DNA of 24,350 bases from the NCBI GenBank assembly GCA_002633005.1, contig NMRA01000061.1, forward strand, positions 839,854-864,203, given 5' to 3'. Origin of the DNA: Phoronis australis (Eukaryota; Phoronida; Phoronidae). Below, one piece after another: positions 9,872 through 19,603 of the stretch. Made by a program: the position numbers and the translations under genes. Every line of letters begins with the position of its first letter. Position 1 is the stretch's first letter. The notes beneath the pieces were generated by a model. The model searched no databases. It had not been told where the DNA came from and worked only from the letters and a program-made list of their open reading frames with translations.

Positions 9872-10509
9872 GTAATTATCCCAAGTTAATGTCCTTGCTA
9901 GAACAACGGAGACGTCTTAAATAACAGTGTAGGCTACTACTCGACACTATATGAACCGTTCAGTCCACAACGTAATTATAAACTTAAGCTGTTTGATTGA
10001 CCTCACGTGCGACCAAGCAGTCTCTGTTATTGTCTTTGGATACAATGTATTACTGACTTCTGTCGCACGGGCTGTCACACCATGGTGTATTAAAGAGGTA
10101 CTATCTGATATTTCTTGGATGAAAAATTTAAAGGTGCACTATCCCGAATTCTTTAGTTGAGAAAATGTGGCCACTGTGAATTCATACATGTAGTTCCTCG
10201 TGATAACATGTAACATGCAAAGCCTGCTTTTCTGAATCCCAAAAACTACCTACTAATTTAAAAAGGGGCTTACGCCGCAAATACATAACTTGTATTTTGG
10301 CATGGAATGTGGGATGAATTGCACTTTAAATGAAATTGTCTCGAATGACATTGCATTTTCAATTTCAATTGTGAAAGTTGGTACTTCGATGCAAGACTTC
10401 ACATTTTTAAAATTTTTGACACAAAAGTGTGTGTAGTCCACTTAATGACATCTTATTTACAACTGACAGTGGCAAATATGTGTGTGATTTTTTGACATAA
10501 ATTTTTCAG
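9872..10509 (+). other. Intron of the Harbinger transposase
   Basis: GTAATT donor at 9872 and TTTTTCAG acceptor ending 10509. Both sides join in frame to conserved family sequence. Contains only incidental frames. Confidence 0.75.
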
Positions 10510-10765
10510 ATTTACAGACATAGTGGCAAAATGGCCAGGCTCCACACATGATTCGTTCATGTGGGCAAATTGTGGCCTTGAAGAAAAATTCTCGAGAGGC
10601 ATAATCAGAGATGCCTGGTTACTTGGAGACTCTGGATACCCTCTGAAGCCCTACCTAATGACACCTCATTTAAAAGGACACCTTGAAGTAACAGACAAAA
10701 TGTTTAGAATATTAATTAATTTAAAATCTGGCAACATTCAGGTGTTCGGTGTAAACAAAGAATAA

Positions 10766-12149
10766 ACACAAGGTGATCATATATATTACGTGATGTTTGT
10801 TTTGAAGTTCGTCTGCATGTGTGAGTGAGCGAGCGCGTGCGTGTCATCAGGTTTCATTTGCCAGAGTAAACGCGATGTAACGATCGATGTGTGCAGTGTA
10901 ACTACAAATATTAATGCAAGCAGTAAAGCAATACTTGTCTTTTTTAGCATTTGTTGATCTCATCTGCTAAAAACTTTCGAGAATTGTCTGGGTAAGGCCG
11001 ATATTAAATGTCATTGAGTCGCCGGGTGACTGGATGCGTGACAGTCTAACAGTTATTTTCCGGGAGACTCAGGGGGTGTACAGGTGTGGAAGGGTCCACT
11101 AGCAGTTCGTCATTTTGACTTTAATAACACCAGTTACGATTAAGTTAATAAATGCTCCTAAAAATAACGCGAACGTTTTTACGGTATGAGAAACTTTCGG
11201 AAATAAGAGCCAATATCCATTTCCTGCCGATGCTATGCTACCCGCTTCGTGAATAGATAGTTACTTGTATGTAGCGCGCGCTCTTGGGTTGCTGCTTTAG
11301 AAGCTGGCCAAGTGTTTATTAGTCTTAGGTTCGCGGTTTTCACGTGCACACAGAATTTTGGACTCCTGTTGAGGGAGTAGATGCAATACAATCCCTTTGA
11401 CGAGTGTGCTGTGCCTATTCTGAAAGGCCACCACCGGCATAATCCGGAACACGTTCCTCGCAAGACCAGCCCAACTTATGGGTTCTTCATGAAGCACGGC
11501 AGAAGTTTGAAGTGTATAGTCACGGCTAAATACCAACATAGTGGCGAGGCTCGTGGTCTATGAATTCCGCGCACAATGATTTTTTTGGGACTGTCGGATC
11601 TTATTGATGAATTGAAGACGTGACTATAGAGTTTTAGAACTGTAGGTAAGGCATTTTTCACATGAACACGCACGGGCTGGGTGCTTATTTTGGCGAAGTC
11701 TGGAAACGCGTGAAGGGGGGCTCTCATAGGGCGAATCTGGTATATAAAAATTGAAGACAGGAAAAAATATCCATAATTTCTCCACTGATTTATTTTTTCA
11801 TTTGTCTTTGAATTAAAATCAAGCTATGGCATATATGAAATAGTCCAGTGATAATACTATGGCTAAAACTAACCCGACAGCTCACGCGCGTTTGTCAAGT
11901 AAGAAAGGCAAAGAGATACTTTGGAAGGCAAAAAAGATACTTAAAATGCAATCAGATTGCACGAGCTTTCATTTGGTCGTCGTCTGCACTGGTTCATAGA
12001 CATAACGCATCGCTGTCATCAGAATATATGTGAGAGGTATTTTTGTTGCGAAGTGAGCTATTTTCTAGCACCAAATATATCGTGGTGACAAGGCCAAAGG
12101 CAAGAAGGCCCGTGGCCGTGGTCTTGATGAGTGAGTTTAATACACTAAC
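10766..12149. other. Harbinger interior of unknown content
   Basis: Here the element should hold the end of the transposase and the later Myb exons, but neither is recognisable. It includes a GT/GC-rich tract (10812-10850), a plus-strand frame 11381-11563 (NPFDECAVPILKGHHRHNPE) directly after an AG, and overlapping minus-strand frames to 11727. A 10-base inverted pair TATAGTCACG lies near 11515 and 11620. At 11860-12000 a 46-codon plus frame starts MAKTNPTAHARLSSKKG, with no convincing homology. It may be foreign sequence inserted in the element. Confidence 0.4.
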
Positions 12150-12298
12150 CTTGACGCTATGTGAAGCCAAGCATCTCGCTTGGAGCTTTGTGTGACAGAG
12201 GATGAAAATTTGGAAGATAAAACGTCATTGTGCTCGGCCACACCAGCAACCAAGCGAGATAGCTCCGCTACCGAAAAGTTCGGCTTCCTTTTGTCCAT
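12150..12298 (-). CDS. Myb/SANT-like protein of Harbinger, first exon
   Basis: The minus-strand frame from ATG 12298 reads MDKRKPNFSVAELSRLVAGV, then a helix, KFSSSVTQSSKRDAWLHIAS, and ends at a good donor (CGTCAAG/gttagt). KRKPNFS..EL..L...V and W..I are the first two helices of the Myb/SANT-like (MADF-like) domain of the second Harbinger protein, which carries the nuclease into the nucleus and to the transposon ends. Family members continue with NAV..R....VKKKW. I could not find that next exon to the left, so the gene is probably truncated. It lies tail-to-tail with the transposase, as usual in this superfamily. Confidence 0.7.
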
Positions 12299-12359
12299 GT
12301 CGTCTGCTGCAAAAGCGCTTCTTTCTCCACCTCCAAGCTTTGAAACTTCCACATCCGGT

Positions 12360-12435
12360 AAGCTACGTCAAAACTTAAGTCAAAAACTTAAGACGAACTT
12401 AAGATCACTTTCTTGGAACGGACTTAAGACAAACT
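12360..12435. repeat. Right subterminal repeats and terminus of Harbinger
   Basis: Five CTTAAG-type repeats precede TCTTGGAACGG, the inverted counterpart of the left terminus. A further GACTTAAGAC lies just outside, so the exact end is uncertain. Confidence 0.65.
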
Positions 12436-13105
12436 TCTCAACACCTTATCCAAAGTTTTAGAATATATATTTCTCATCACGTTTGATCCCCTTTCGGCTC
12501 AAAATCTCAACTATCGTTGCCAGTTTGGATTCATACCTGGAATTAGCACTAGTCCGAACTTACAGAAATTGTATATGAAATCCATCTCCAGTTTGAGGAA
12601 CGTGAAATCAGTGTTTTTAGACATTGCATCAGCATTTGAGGTCGTTCGTCATGGCCTGCTTGTACATATCTTACAATATTACGCTTTCTCAGGCATTCTC
12701 TTCCTACTTTTAAATTCATGTATTGAATGCCGAACTTACAAAGTCAGAACTGAGAGTGACTTCGCACTCTGATCAACACCAGGTTACGTAAATGTTGGAG
12801 TACAACAACGTAGCGTAAAAGGCCCCGTATTCTTATTTGTATGATTTTTTCATTATAGTGACGTGTTCAGATGGATTAAACCAATAAACACGTGTCAAAA
12901 CAGAAACACCCAGCCCACCGCGGGGCTTTTACGTCACCTTAAATATATGGAAAAACAAAATAGAAAAAACAATTGTACACGCATTGCAAGATGACGAAAA
13001 AGAAAACACAGTCATGGAAGTGATTATATATCAATAAACATTTCCGTATTTCAAAACATTTTTGATGAAGACTACAATTTTGCTGATAATATAGTTTTGC
13101 ATAAT
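12436..13105 (+). pseudogene. Non-LTR retrotransposon, RT palm piece
   Basis: Second piece of the element interrupted at 9118. The frame opens directly after the Harbinger end with KLLNTLSKVLEYI (usual form: RPISLL....K+LEK). It continues with CQFGFIPGISTSPNL and SVFLDIASAFEVVRHGLL, the motif with the first RT aspartate. After a shift it reads PGYVNVGVQQRSVKGPVF (usual form: GVPQGSVLGP). Homology weakens at 12870, but NFADNIVLH at about 13076-13100 fits the catalytic FADD box with the second Asp changed to Asn. Stops and shifts make it dead. The 200 bases between contain no recognised RT sequence. Confidence 0.65.
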
Positions 13106-13372
13106 TGTAATTAATCTACTTTCCTAGCTTTTTGTCTCAACTTCAGAGTAAAATGCGCTTCTGGCATTTAAGAGACGAACACTCAAACTGAAATTGTATT
13201 TCAGTTTCAATCTGACCAGTGCGACAAATTCTATCATCAAATTCTAGAGAAGGAAAACGCCAAACCTCAACCAATAGCTGTAGGGTTTCGGTTCTAATTT
13301 GAGCAAGAATTTACCTACCTGACCGAGTTAAATTTAACTGCACGTAATATTCAACGTCATAAACATTCTTCA
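13106..13372. other. Short spacer, nothing recognised
   Basis: AT-rich sequence between the FADN motif and the inserted minus-strand retrotransposon fragment. No open frame or motif. Confidence 0.4.
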
Positions 13373-13990
13373 TCAAAATATATGTTCTTCTCTTTGGTTT
13401 CCATTCAAACAACCACCTATTACAGGCCAAATCATGCAAAATGTTCTTACAGTGAGAATGGTTATTAAATGTAAATCATGAAAAAAATCCAAATTCCCTA
13501 ATTCTTCAAAAATGTTCAAAACTTCAGAAGACCAATCATTAGTACAGGTTGTGTAGTCCCACCAAAATATTCGATATGTTTGTCTATCTTCGTCGAAATT
13601 AAGAGCACGATTCCACATTCTCAAGAGCTCAATTTTCCGCCACACACTGGAAAATTCCCACCCTATGTCAACCACAACAACATGATTAGAGACGATTTTG
13701 TGAACACCCAAGAAATAACGCGTGGCTCTATTCTGAATAACGTCATAATCCACTAAACTAGAGCCACCCCAGATTCATACACAATAGTCCCTAGCAGGCA
13801 TAACGCATGCATTGAATAATAGTGACTTTTCTATACCTCATAAACATTCATTTTTTCTAATTTATTAATTAATGCGCCCAACGCTCTTCCGGCAGATTCG
13901 GACAGAGATTTGCAGTTTCAGAAACCTTAAAATGTTCGTTTAGAATTTTTCTTACATATACATATATTTGGGCACAAAGTCTAGGTCTAA
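13373..13990 (-). pseudogene. Second non-LTR retrotransposon, C-terminal fragment
   Basis: Read on the minus strand from 13990, frames give ILNEHFKVSET, then SESAGRALGALINKLEK, then SLLFNACVMPARDY. From 13753 a clean frame continues with DVIQNRATRYFLGVHK, DIGWEFSSVWRKIELLRMWN and NDWSSEVLNIFEELG. This is the conserved post-RT region of many invertebrate non-LTR elements (usual form: VQNRA.R.FLGVH.......GDMGW......R....RLWNR). Two frameshifts and an in-frame TGA lie in the upper part; 126 codons at the lower end are intact. It is a 5'-truncated copy in opposite orientation to the surrounding element, so a different family and a later insertion. Confidence 0.75.
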
Positions 13991-14044
13991 TCATCCTTAA
14001 AGAAACGAAAAAACTACGATAGACGTGTTTGGATCTGAAGTGAA

Positions 14045-14485
14045 CAATTTGGAGAGATAAAATTTAAACCTGGAAAAAGGGTTGGTCTTGTCTTCTCTAA
14101 GTTTGATAACACTACTTTTCAAACAAATCCAACGCTGGATCTGTCATTCAATGGCGAAGTTATTTCCCGAGGGCATACACGTGAACAATGGGGCTTGCTT
14201 CTAGACAATAGCCTTCAATTTATTCCTCGCTATCAAGAACTCGTTCAAAAATTACAAAAATTTATTAACCATGTGACAATCCTCTCTCTTCACCTTAACT
14301 CCATCCATGTTGAAACTATGTTGAAATATTTTGTCATTCCACATCTGGATTACTGTGACATCATCTACCAGTCAGCAAAGGCAGGCATACTTCTTCAATT
14401 AGAAAGACTACAATACCAAGCAGCTTTAGTTATAACAGGAGCTTACTCTAATGCAGAAGCAGCTGTAATTATTAATCAGAGTTGA
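14045..14485 (+). pseudogene. Non-LTR retrotransposon, RT thumb and C-terminus
   Basis: Third piece of the plus-strand element. The frame reads FKPGKRVGLVFSKF, LDLSFNGEVISRGHTREQWG and LLLDNSLQF. It then reads HVETMLKYFVIPHLDYCDII and LERLQYQAALVITGAYS, which match the typical end of CR1/Jockey RTs (usual forms: LG.+.D..L, YK.L+.P.LDYC..+W, L..+Q..AAR.+TG). It follows in order from the FADN box, so the minus-strand fragment and spacer are insertions in between. The frame closes with a stop at 14483-14485; the usual last 60-80 residues are not readable. Confidence 0.75.
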
Positions 14486-14749
14486 ATTAACAAAACAGGG
14501 TTGCCTCTATTTTTCCATAATTTTTGCTCATTCTACCCCTCCCTCCTTATACGTATGAGCGGCGGAAAGGGCAAAAATTGTGAAAAAAGAAAATCAACTA
14601 TGTTTTGTAAGTTCAACTATGTTGAATAAATTCCATCCTAAATATAGTTCAATCCTGTTTTTCAAATTCAATTCTAATTAATTCATCCAAACGAATCCAA
14701 TAAAAAATCAAACCTGTTTGAGATTTCATCTTAGTTTGAAGAGTCCCAG
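14486..14749. other. Decayed sequence after the retrotransposon
   Basis: No gene. A small dyad TTCAACtatGTTGAA (about 14611-14626) and several AATTC-rich words. May be the eroded 3' end of the element. Confidence 0.35.
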
Positions 14750-14985
14750 TGTTTTGGGATTAACTATATGCTGCTATTTGAAACCAAACGACAAAATCAG
14801 TCAGCACTGAAGCTTGAAATTGGCGATAACACGACCTGTAGCATTGTCAAAATGACTGCTGATGCCAACAGTTTTACTATTGGAAAACTTTGGGTGCTGA
14901 AATTATTTTGTTTCGTTCTACTAGACGGTATAGTAGATGCAAAAATGTAGGAGTTGCGAATCTGTTGTTTACAATCTATGAAGAG
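14750..14985 (-). repeat. Dispersed repeat, copy 1 (inverted)
   Basis: On the minus strand this reads CATAGATTGTAAACAACAGA, then GATTCGCAACTCC, then GCATCTACT, an A-rich run, TTTCAGC, TCCAATAGTA and ATGCTAC. It ends with TGCTGACTGATT and ATAGCAGCATA. The same words, in the same order, occur in the copy at 18.5 kb. Confidence 0.65.
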
Positions 14986-15539
14986 ACCGATGGTTATGTA
15001 AAAAAATGGCGTTTACTAAACTTATATTGCTTTTAAAAACGGGTAAGGTGAGTTTTGCTTGACTCACAGATTTTGCAGGGACCACGCCGGTCTTGTTTCT
15101 TAAGATTCACCACGACATGACAAGCATTTACCCTGAAACTGGAGATGAACACAATGTGGTGCCCTAATTATTTTGACGATACTCTCCATACAATTAGATT
15201 GCTGGCTACTTACTTTTCAGCTCGACCACCTGTGGCTTCGAAAACCAAAACAACATGAAGCTGATAATCATACATGAAAATCTAGCTTCCATATTTTTAA
15301 GTGAAGTTGAAGTTGCGCGTGTGCGTTCACCATTTGACGCTCTTCGTGTGCACGGATATCAGTTCACAGTTGCAAAGTTGTAAAGCAACGTAGCACTATC
15401 TCGCATCACGTCGTCATTGTTGAACAATATGCCTATCGTCATGTAGCAATCAAACTTATCCAACGGATAACTTTAAAGTTTTATGCAATTGTGCCTTCGC
15501 AACTAATACATTTTCCTTTTGAATATCTCAGATTAGGCG
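14986..15539. other. No gene recognised
   Basis: A plus-strand ATG at 15006 in good context gives 14 codons (MAFTKLILLLKTGK) ending at AAG/gtgagt, which looks like a first coding exon, but no partner exon was found. The rest is AT-rich without motifs. Confidence 0.3.
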
Positions 15540-15860
15540 CTATTCTATTCAACTGCGAATCTCACTTTCCAGATATTGTATCGTGCATCTGTTTTGCTGT
15601 TAAGTACAACAAAACAAAACAATTTCGGCATTGAAAATCTGTTCAAAGTCTTTGAAGAGTAATTTTTTGGTGATCGTTAGTACTTTTGGCAATGCTAGAT
15701 GTCGTGGTATTGCAAAATCAAACTTTATTCCTGATTGAATTTGTCGTCGGCTTGCATTTAGCAGAATACTTTACGATTATTCCAAATAGTTTGGGGTTTT
15801 GGGTTCTTGTATTGAGAATATTACAGAATGGGTGTGAGCACAAATTTCAAAGAGTATCTG
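15540..15860 (+). repeat. Dispersed repeat, copy 2
   Basis: Shares AATTTCGGCATTGAAA, TTCAAAGTCTTT, GTACTTTTGG, AATGCTA, TGTCGTCGGCTTGC and TAGCAGAATA with copy 3 in the same order. Divergence is roughly 25-35% by eye. It has no coding capacity. Confidence 0.65.
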
Positions 15861-16084
15861 TAAAATATTGGTTTCATTAATGCCCATGCACTTACGCTGC
15901 ATTGTGTTGTTTGTCGCCACTTGTAATTACCCCCTCCCCTACCCCATTTTATCTGTTTTCCGGTAATATAAGACGGCTTTACAAAAGATGTGGTTGTCTG
16001 TCTTTCTTATCGTTCACAATCCTACGACCCAGCACGGGCGACGAGGATGGGATTTCTTGTTTAAATCTTTCTAGTTCTTTTATT

Positions 16085-16535
16085 TTTGCCGTGGCTTGTC
16101 TCGTCGGACGTTTGGGATATTTGCTAATAAAACTGAACGTTTTTAGTTGTGGCATACTTGTTTCCAAAATTTTGTCAAGGCAAATGATGTGTCGGCTGAT
16201 AGACAAAAAGCGACTTGACTTTCCTGGCAAATATTGATGCTTAGCCCTACGGTGTGTTGTCAAATCTTTCTTATCGAAGAAACTAGAGGACGTGGAATCA
16301 TTACAAGTAGTATCAAAACTGCGTATACCGGGTACAATTGTGATGACCGAGCGGAATCGTTTTGCAAGGCGGGACAAACACCGGAGGAGAAAATAGCTGA
16401 TTTCATCGTAGGGTTGAAACAGTTGTCTAGATATTATTAACTCGGTGACTTTCTGGATCAGGATCTGCGGGACAAACTGGTATGTGGTTTATGTTCAGTT
16501 CCTATTCAGTAAAAGTTGTTGACACATCACCATTT
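16085..16535 (+). pseudogene. Ty3/Gypsy-like gag fragment, broken
   Basis: Pieces in shifting frames match the Gag capsid (retrotrans_gag) domain in order: an ERF...W segment with a NFVKANDV motif (about 16130-16190), a YGVLSNL-type segment (about 16250), a basic ERNRFARR segment, TPEEKIADFIVGLKQLS (16380-16430), and GDFLDQDLRDKLVCGL (16445-16490). The last two are the family's most conserved stretch. At least three frameshifts and three stops break it. The homology ends abruptly at about 16535, where the GC-rich GGTCGG array begins. No protease, RT or integrase and no certain LTRs were found. The 132-codon minus frame over 15979-16377 is most likely a shadow. Confidence 0.65.
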
Positions 16536-16538
16536 TTT

Positions 16539-16715
16539 GTCCGACCGGTCGGAAATTGGTCGACGACCGGCCGTCGACCGGTCGGCAAATTAGCAAACGG
16601 TCGGCTAAAAATTGGCCAACGGCATCCGCCGCAGTGTCGACTCATAAGGCGACCCACAGCTGGCCCTTCATCCGACCGGCCATCAGCCGACCAGCTGGTC
16701 GGCTGCTATTTTTAG
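16539..16715. repeat. GC-rich array of GGTCGG/CCGACC dyads
   Basis: CCGACCGGTCGG, a perfect 12-base palindrome, occurs at about 16542. Related GTCGACCGGTCGG, GGTCGACGACCGGC, CGGTCGGC and finally GCCGACCAGCTGGTCGGC (an 18-base near-perfect palindrome) follow within 160 bases. The block is far more GC-rich than its surroundings and could fold into strong hairpins. Probably the palindromic end or core of a non-autonomous DNA element that interrupted the gag copy. Confidence 0.55.
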
Positions 16716-18470
16716 GCGTCAAATAAATTAACTTAGTTTTACCGTCTCCGTTACATGAGTTCACATCGGCTGTATAACACCACTAATTCGAAGGTTGAAT
16801 ATCATTGAATTATGGACAGTGCAACAAGTTTTGGATAAAAAACTTGAAAGTTTTTTCAACATTTGATCTTTAATTTGACTCCTGACGTTACCAAGCTGCA
16901 TTAGATTGGTTGCTTCGAGGTCAATACAACGCTGTAGTCATTTTGTAAACGCAGCTATTTTTGACAGTCTTCACCCACGATTGTTTTTTGTTTGTATTAC
17001 GCCAAAGTGCATCTTTTTGCGTTATTAAAATTCTCCACGGGTCTCCTATCACGTGCCCATGATGATGGGATAGTGAGTGAGTTGTTACACCGAAGAGCTC
17101 TCACTCCGGGTTTTTTATTTTCATATGATTAACCCTTGCAGTACAGACGCGAACTAACTTCGAAATCATATGGTTACTATTTTCACGAACTTAGACAGTG
17201 ACATCAAACACGGAATAAACACTCCTGAGGCAACAACCAATTCTAGCTTTGCGCATTCCGTTTTTACTGCATCGGTGACGATAAACTCTGCGCTAGTTAC
17301 ATGTATCAGTTCTTCGCTCACGTTGTTCCAAAAATAAATAGTTTCTGTCAACAAAATATTGACAAATTATATAACATAAAACAATTTTGAACGGGAAGAT
17401 GTGACTTCGTGGTGAAGAGGTATTTGTCTCTACACGGCATATTTGCGTGAATCTTTGGTAAAGCGATGTAGAAAAATGATAGAAAATAAACCACGGTGCA
17501 GAATAATTCTTCTGTGTTCAGCTGTAAGAAGACTTACAACAATCTTAAAAAATCCCAGCATGAGAGCGATTCATCAGAAATGTCAAGCACATACAGCGTA
17601 GTGAGACAGACACGTTGGCGTTTCCGTATGTCCACAAAAGTGCTTTGAGCAGTGTGTACAAATCTGTTAACTTCGCTTTTCTACACTGACGAATATGGCC
17701 AACACGGTGTTTTAAAAAAGTCCACTTTTGAGGCCATTTTCAACAATTAATATGTTTGGTTTAAGCATTCAGAGAGTCGGTGCACACGTCGTACATTAAA
17801 TGTACTCGTGGGAAAAAAAGTATCCGCGTAAAGAAAGAGTTGCGTTTTCAAAACTCAGAGACGTGTGTTGTCAGGACCCTACATTAATAAACCGAGGCCA
17901 AGTACAAAGCACGTCTTCAAAATTTAGATAAACAAAGTTTACGGCATACTGATTACAGGGTCACTGACTCGGAGCACGTTCTTAGGCACATGTATATTGT
18001 AATATCGATTGAATTATGAGTTATAACTGTGAATAGCACGTACGCGTACAATAAGCCATTCACATTTATATCTGATCACAATTCACCCCCTGCTTTGAAA
18101 ACAAAGAACCGTTTAGATAATTTTCGGAAAGAACGTGAACTAAAATGATAGGACAAACACTACATGCCATAGTCGAGATTCTACATTCGAAGACCGTTTT
18201 TGTGAGAAAGAAACTTTCAATAGGAGAAGTTTGTAATGACACCTAAATAAATATTCCTTAGAGTAGACGCGAAACGCTTAGTACATGTATTGTGTTCTTA
18301 CTCCAAAGGGCTCGGCCTTGGTGGAAGATGTTTACTAAATTAAATACACAACTTTGCGCCGTTATGGGTAAGAACTGGCCGAATAAAACCTTCCTTGAGT
18401 AATCTAAATCATTTAACGACGTTCCAAAAACTACTTCACTACAGTTATCCTGCTGCTAAAACTGTGGTGT
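16716..18470. other. No gene recognised
   Basis: AT-rich. The longest frame (17166-17354 minus, 62 codons) has no domain or splice sites. No repeats or RNA genes recognised over 1.7 kb. Confidence 0.4.
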
Positions 18471-18860
18471 GATCATAGATTATAGACAACAGATTCGCAA
18501 CTCCGGCATATCCTTACGTGCTGAGTTGAACTCTCCTGTCCTATCTGCTGCAGTTTCCGGTCAGTGTATTTTGACGAGAAATACTTGCATCTACTTTACT
18601 GTCCAAAACAACGAAAAAAATATTAATTAATATTAATTTCGGCATTGAAACGCTTTTCAAAGTCTTTCAATAGTAGAAGTGTGGGTATTATGAGTACTTT
18701 TGGTTATGCTACTGGTAATTAATTACAAAATTCAAACTTCGGTGCCGACTGATTATGTCGTCTGCTTGCCCAATAGCAGCATAGTTATCGGACAGTTTTT
18801 GATTTACGGTTCACATAGGCCTACTGAGAAAACTACAAAAGCGTGTTTATAAATCAACAT
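18471..18860 (+). repeat. Dispersed repeat, copy 3
   Basis: Begins CATAGATTATAGACAACAGA then TTCGCAACTCC, like copy 1 read on the minus strand. It has about 80 extra bases before GCATCTACT, then the same body. The first 17 bases (CATAGATTATAGACAAC) are identical to the insertion at 9512 in the Harbinger transposase. Confidence 0.65.
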
Positions 18861-18963
18861 TCTCAAGTGACCAGTTCTTCTGGAAAGTGTTGAGTGGCCC
18901 TTAAAAGGGCTGTTGGTTGTAGGTATAGCGTGAAATGATTCTTAAAAAAAAACGTTGAATAAT

Positions 18964-19281
18964 TTAACATAAATCACACAGTATACCATGCTCACTCATG
19001 TACTGAAGATCCTCTTCATTCAAGTTTTCATCTGGGAAGGTTGGATGAAAACAGAGGAGATGACAATATCTATGACAGTTGTAACACCTTAGATAGATAT
19101 TACCGTTCACCGACGTTGTCACGAACCCTGCATCGTTCAGTTCTTGTTCCTGTATCCACAAATAATCCTGAACTGTAGGAAAAAAATGACAAACAACACA
19201 ACGAATCAAATTTCGAAAATCATCGCCTTCGTACGATTTCGTGTTGCTGTCACCAGACTGATGTTCTTCTCCAACATCCAT
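18964..19281 (-). CDS. Small PHD-like zinc-finger protein
   Basis: The minus-strand frame from ATG 19281 (MDVGEEHQSGDSNTKS) encodes 105 residues to TAA at 18964. After an acidic start of about 30 residues it shows CVVC, a 33-residue loop, CYNCHRYCHLLC, a 21-residue loop and CDLC. This spacing is Cys4-His-Cys3, the PHD-type cross-brace, although the first loop is longer than usual. The protein ends right at the last Cys. PHD fingers usually read histone tails in the nucleus. The start lies 4 bases from the 83-bp promoter-like module, and it is divergent from the C2H2/PHD gene to its right. A T-rich tract ending CTACAG inside the frame could be a cryptic acceptor. It may be a lone gene or the only exon of a transposon-borne protein. 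Confidence 0.6.
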   Translation of the reverse strand: MDVGEEHQSGDSNTKSYEGDDFRNLIRCVVCHFFPTVQDYLWIQEQELNDAGFVTTSVNGNIYLRCYNCHRYCHLLCFHPTFPDENLNEEDLQYMSEHGILCDLC

Positions 19282-19284
19282 CGT

Positions 19285-19367
19285 GCGAAAAGGCCACGCT
19301 TCTTTTCCCAACTACACCCGGAAGAGCTGGGTTCTGTGCGCGCGCAGGGAGGTCAAGTAGGTGACCT
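19285..19367. promoter_or_regulatory. Promoter-like module, left copy (inverted repeat arm)
   Basis: 83 bases about 94% identical to the complement of 23793-23875. It contains ACCCGGAAG (ETS-type), TGCGCGCGCA (NRF1-like) and AGGTCA...TGACCT (19350-19367). It separates the minus PHD-like gene from plus-strand transcription, as a bidirectional TATA-less promoter would. Confidence 0.6.
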
Positions 19368-19603
19368 CTACATTAACCTATTTTATTACCGGATGCTCTA
19401 TGTGACCTCTTTCTGGTTTCCGGCATTGCTGAGACAGAAACTCAACTGCGATTTCAAGCGATTATTTAGCGAAAATCTACCTGCTTTACTACTTCTGCTG
19501 CAAAATCACTCGACTGTGCTCATTGTTAACGTGTTCAGGATTCCTGTTGTGTAGTTGTAATTACCTTGTTGTGCATAATCTTTCACTTTGAGCGTCATTT
19601 TTG

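Larger units (their letters stand above)
9313..10765 (+). pseudogene. Harbinger transposase (HARBI1-like), broken
   Basis: DDE_Tnp_4-type nuclease in two exons. Exon 1 starts at ATG 9313 (MAVFHIRQRRNEN), followed by the helical N-terminal region. It is hit by an in-frame TGA (9478-9480) and by a 35-base insertion (9512-9546) that shifts the frame. Beyond that the frame is clean: GVTKSTVSRTI (helix-turn-helix-like), then GCVDGSLVAI with the first catalytic Asp. A GT-AG intron of 638 bases (9872-10509) joins AFLR-type sequence to FTDIVAKWPGSTHDS, then WLLGDSGYPLKPY with the second Asp. After MTPHLK the family sequence stops. The third catalytic residue and the C-terminus (ERAFG region) are absent. 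It is therefore inactive. Confidence 0.85.
9119..12430 (+). mobile_element. PIF/Harbinger DNA transposon, degenerate
   Basis: The left end begins GGGGCCCGTTCCAAGACTG. Near the right end the complement reads CCGTTCCAAGA, so the two ends are inverted. Both ends carry dense CTTAAG-type subterminal repeats. Between them lie the two genes typical of the superfamily in divergent use: a DDE nuclease (plus) and a Myb/SANT-like protein (minus). The right outermost bases differ (ACTT for GCCC), and no 3-bp TWA target duplication can be read, so the right end may be eroded. Insertion was into a plus-strand non-LTR retrotransposon whose frame continues on both sides. About 30 codons of that element are missing at the junction. 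Confidence 0.8.

Noticed and set aside
11861-12000. Histone H3-like peptide MAKTNPTAHARLSSKKG
   Set aside because: Only a few N-terminal residues resemble a histone tail; the rest shows no histone fold and the frame closes after 46 codons.
15979-16377. 132-codon minus-strand open frame
   Set aside because: It lies antisense to recognisable Gag pieces on the plus strand and has no domain.
14750-18860. Repeats at 15.5 and 18.5 kb as the two LTRs of the Gypsy-like element
   Set aside because: A third, inverted copy at 14.75-14.99 kb lies outside, and no TG...CA ends, primer-binding site or polypurine tract fit. A dispersed repeat family is simpler.
19144-19554. 136-codon plus-strand frame through the promoter module
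   Set aside because: It runs antisense through the PHD-like gene and the GC-rich module, has no good start, and its later part is only a short hydrophobic stretch.
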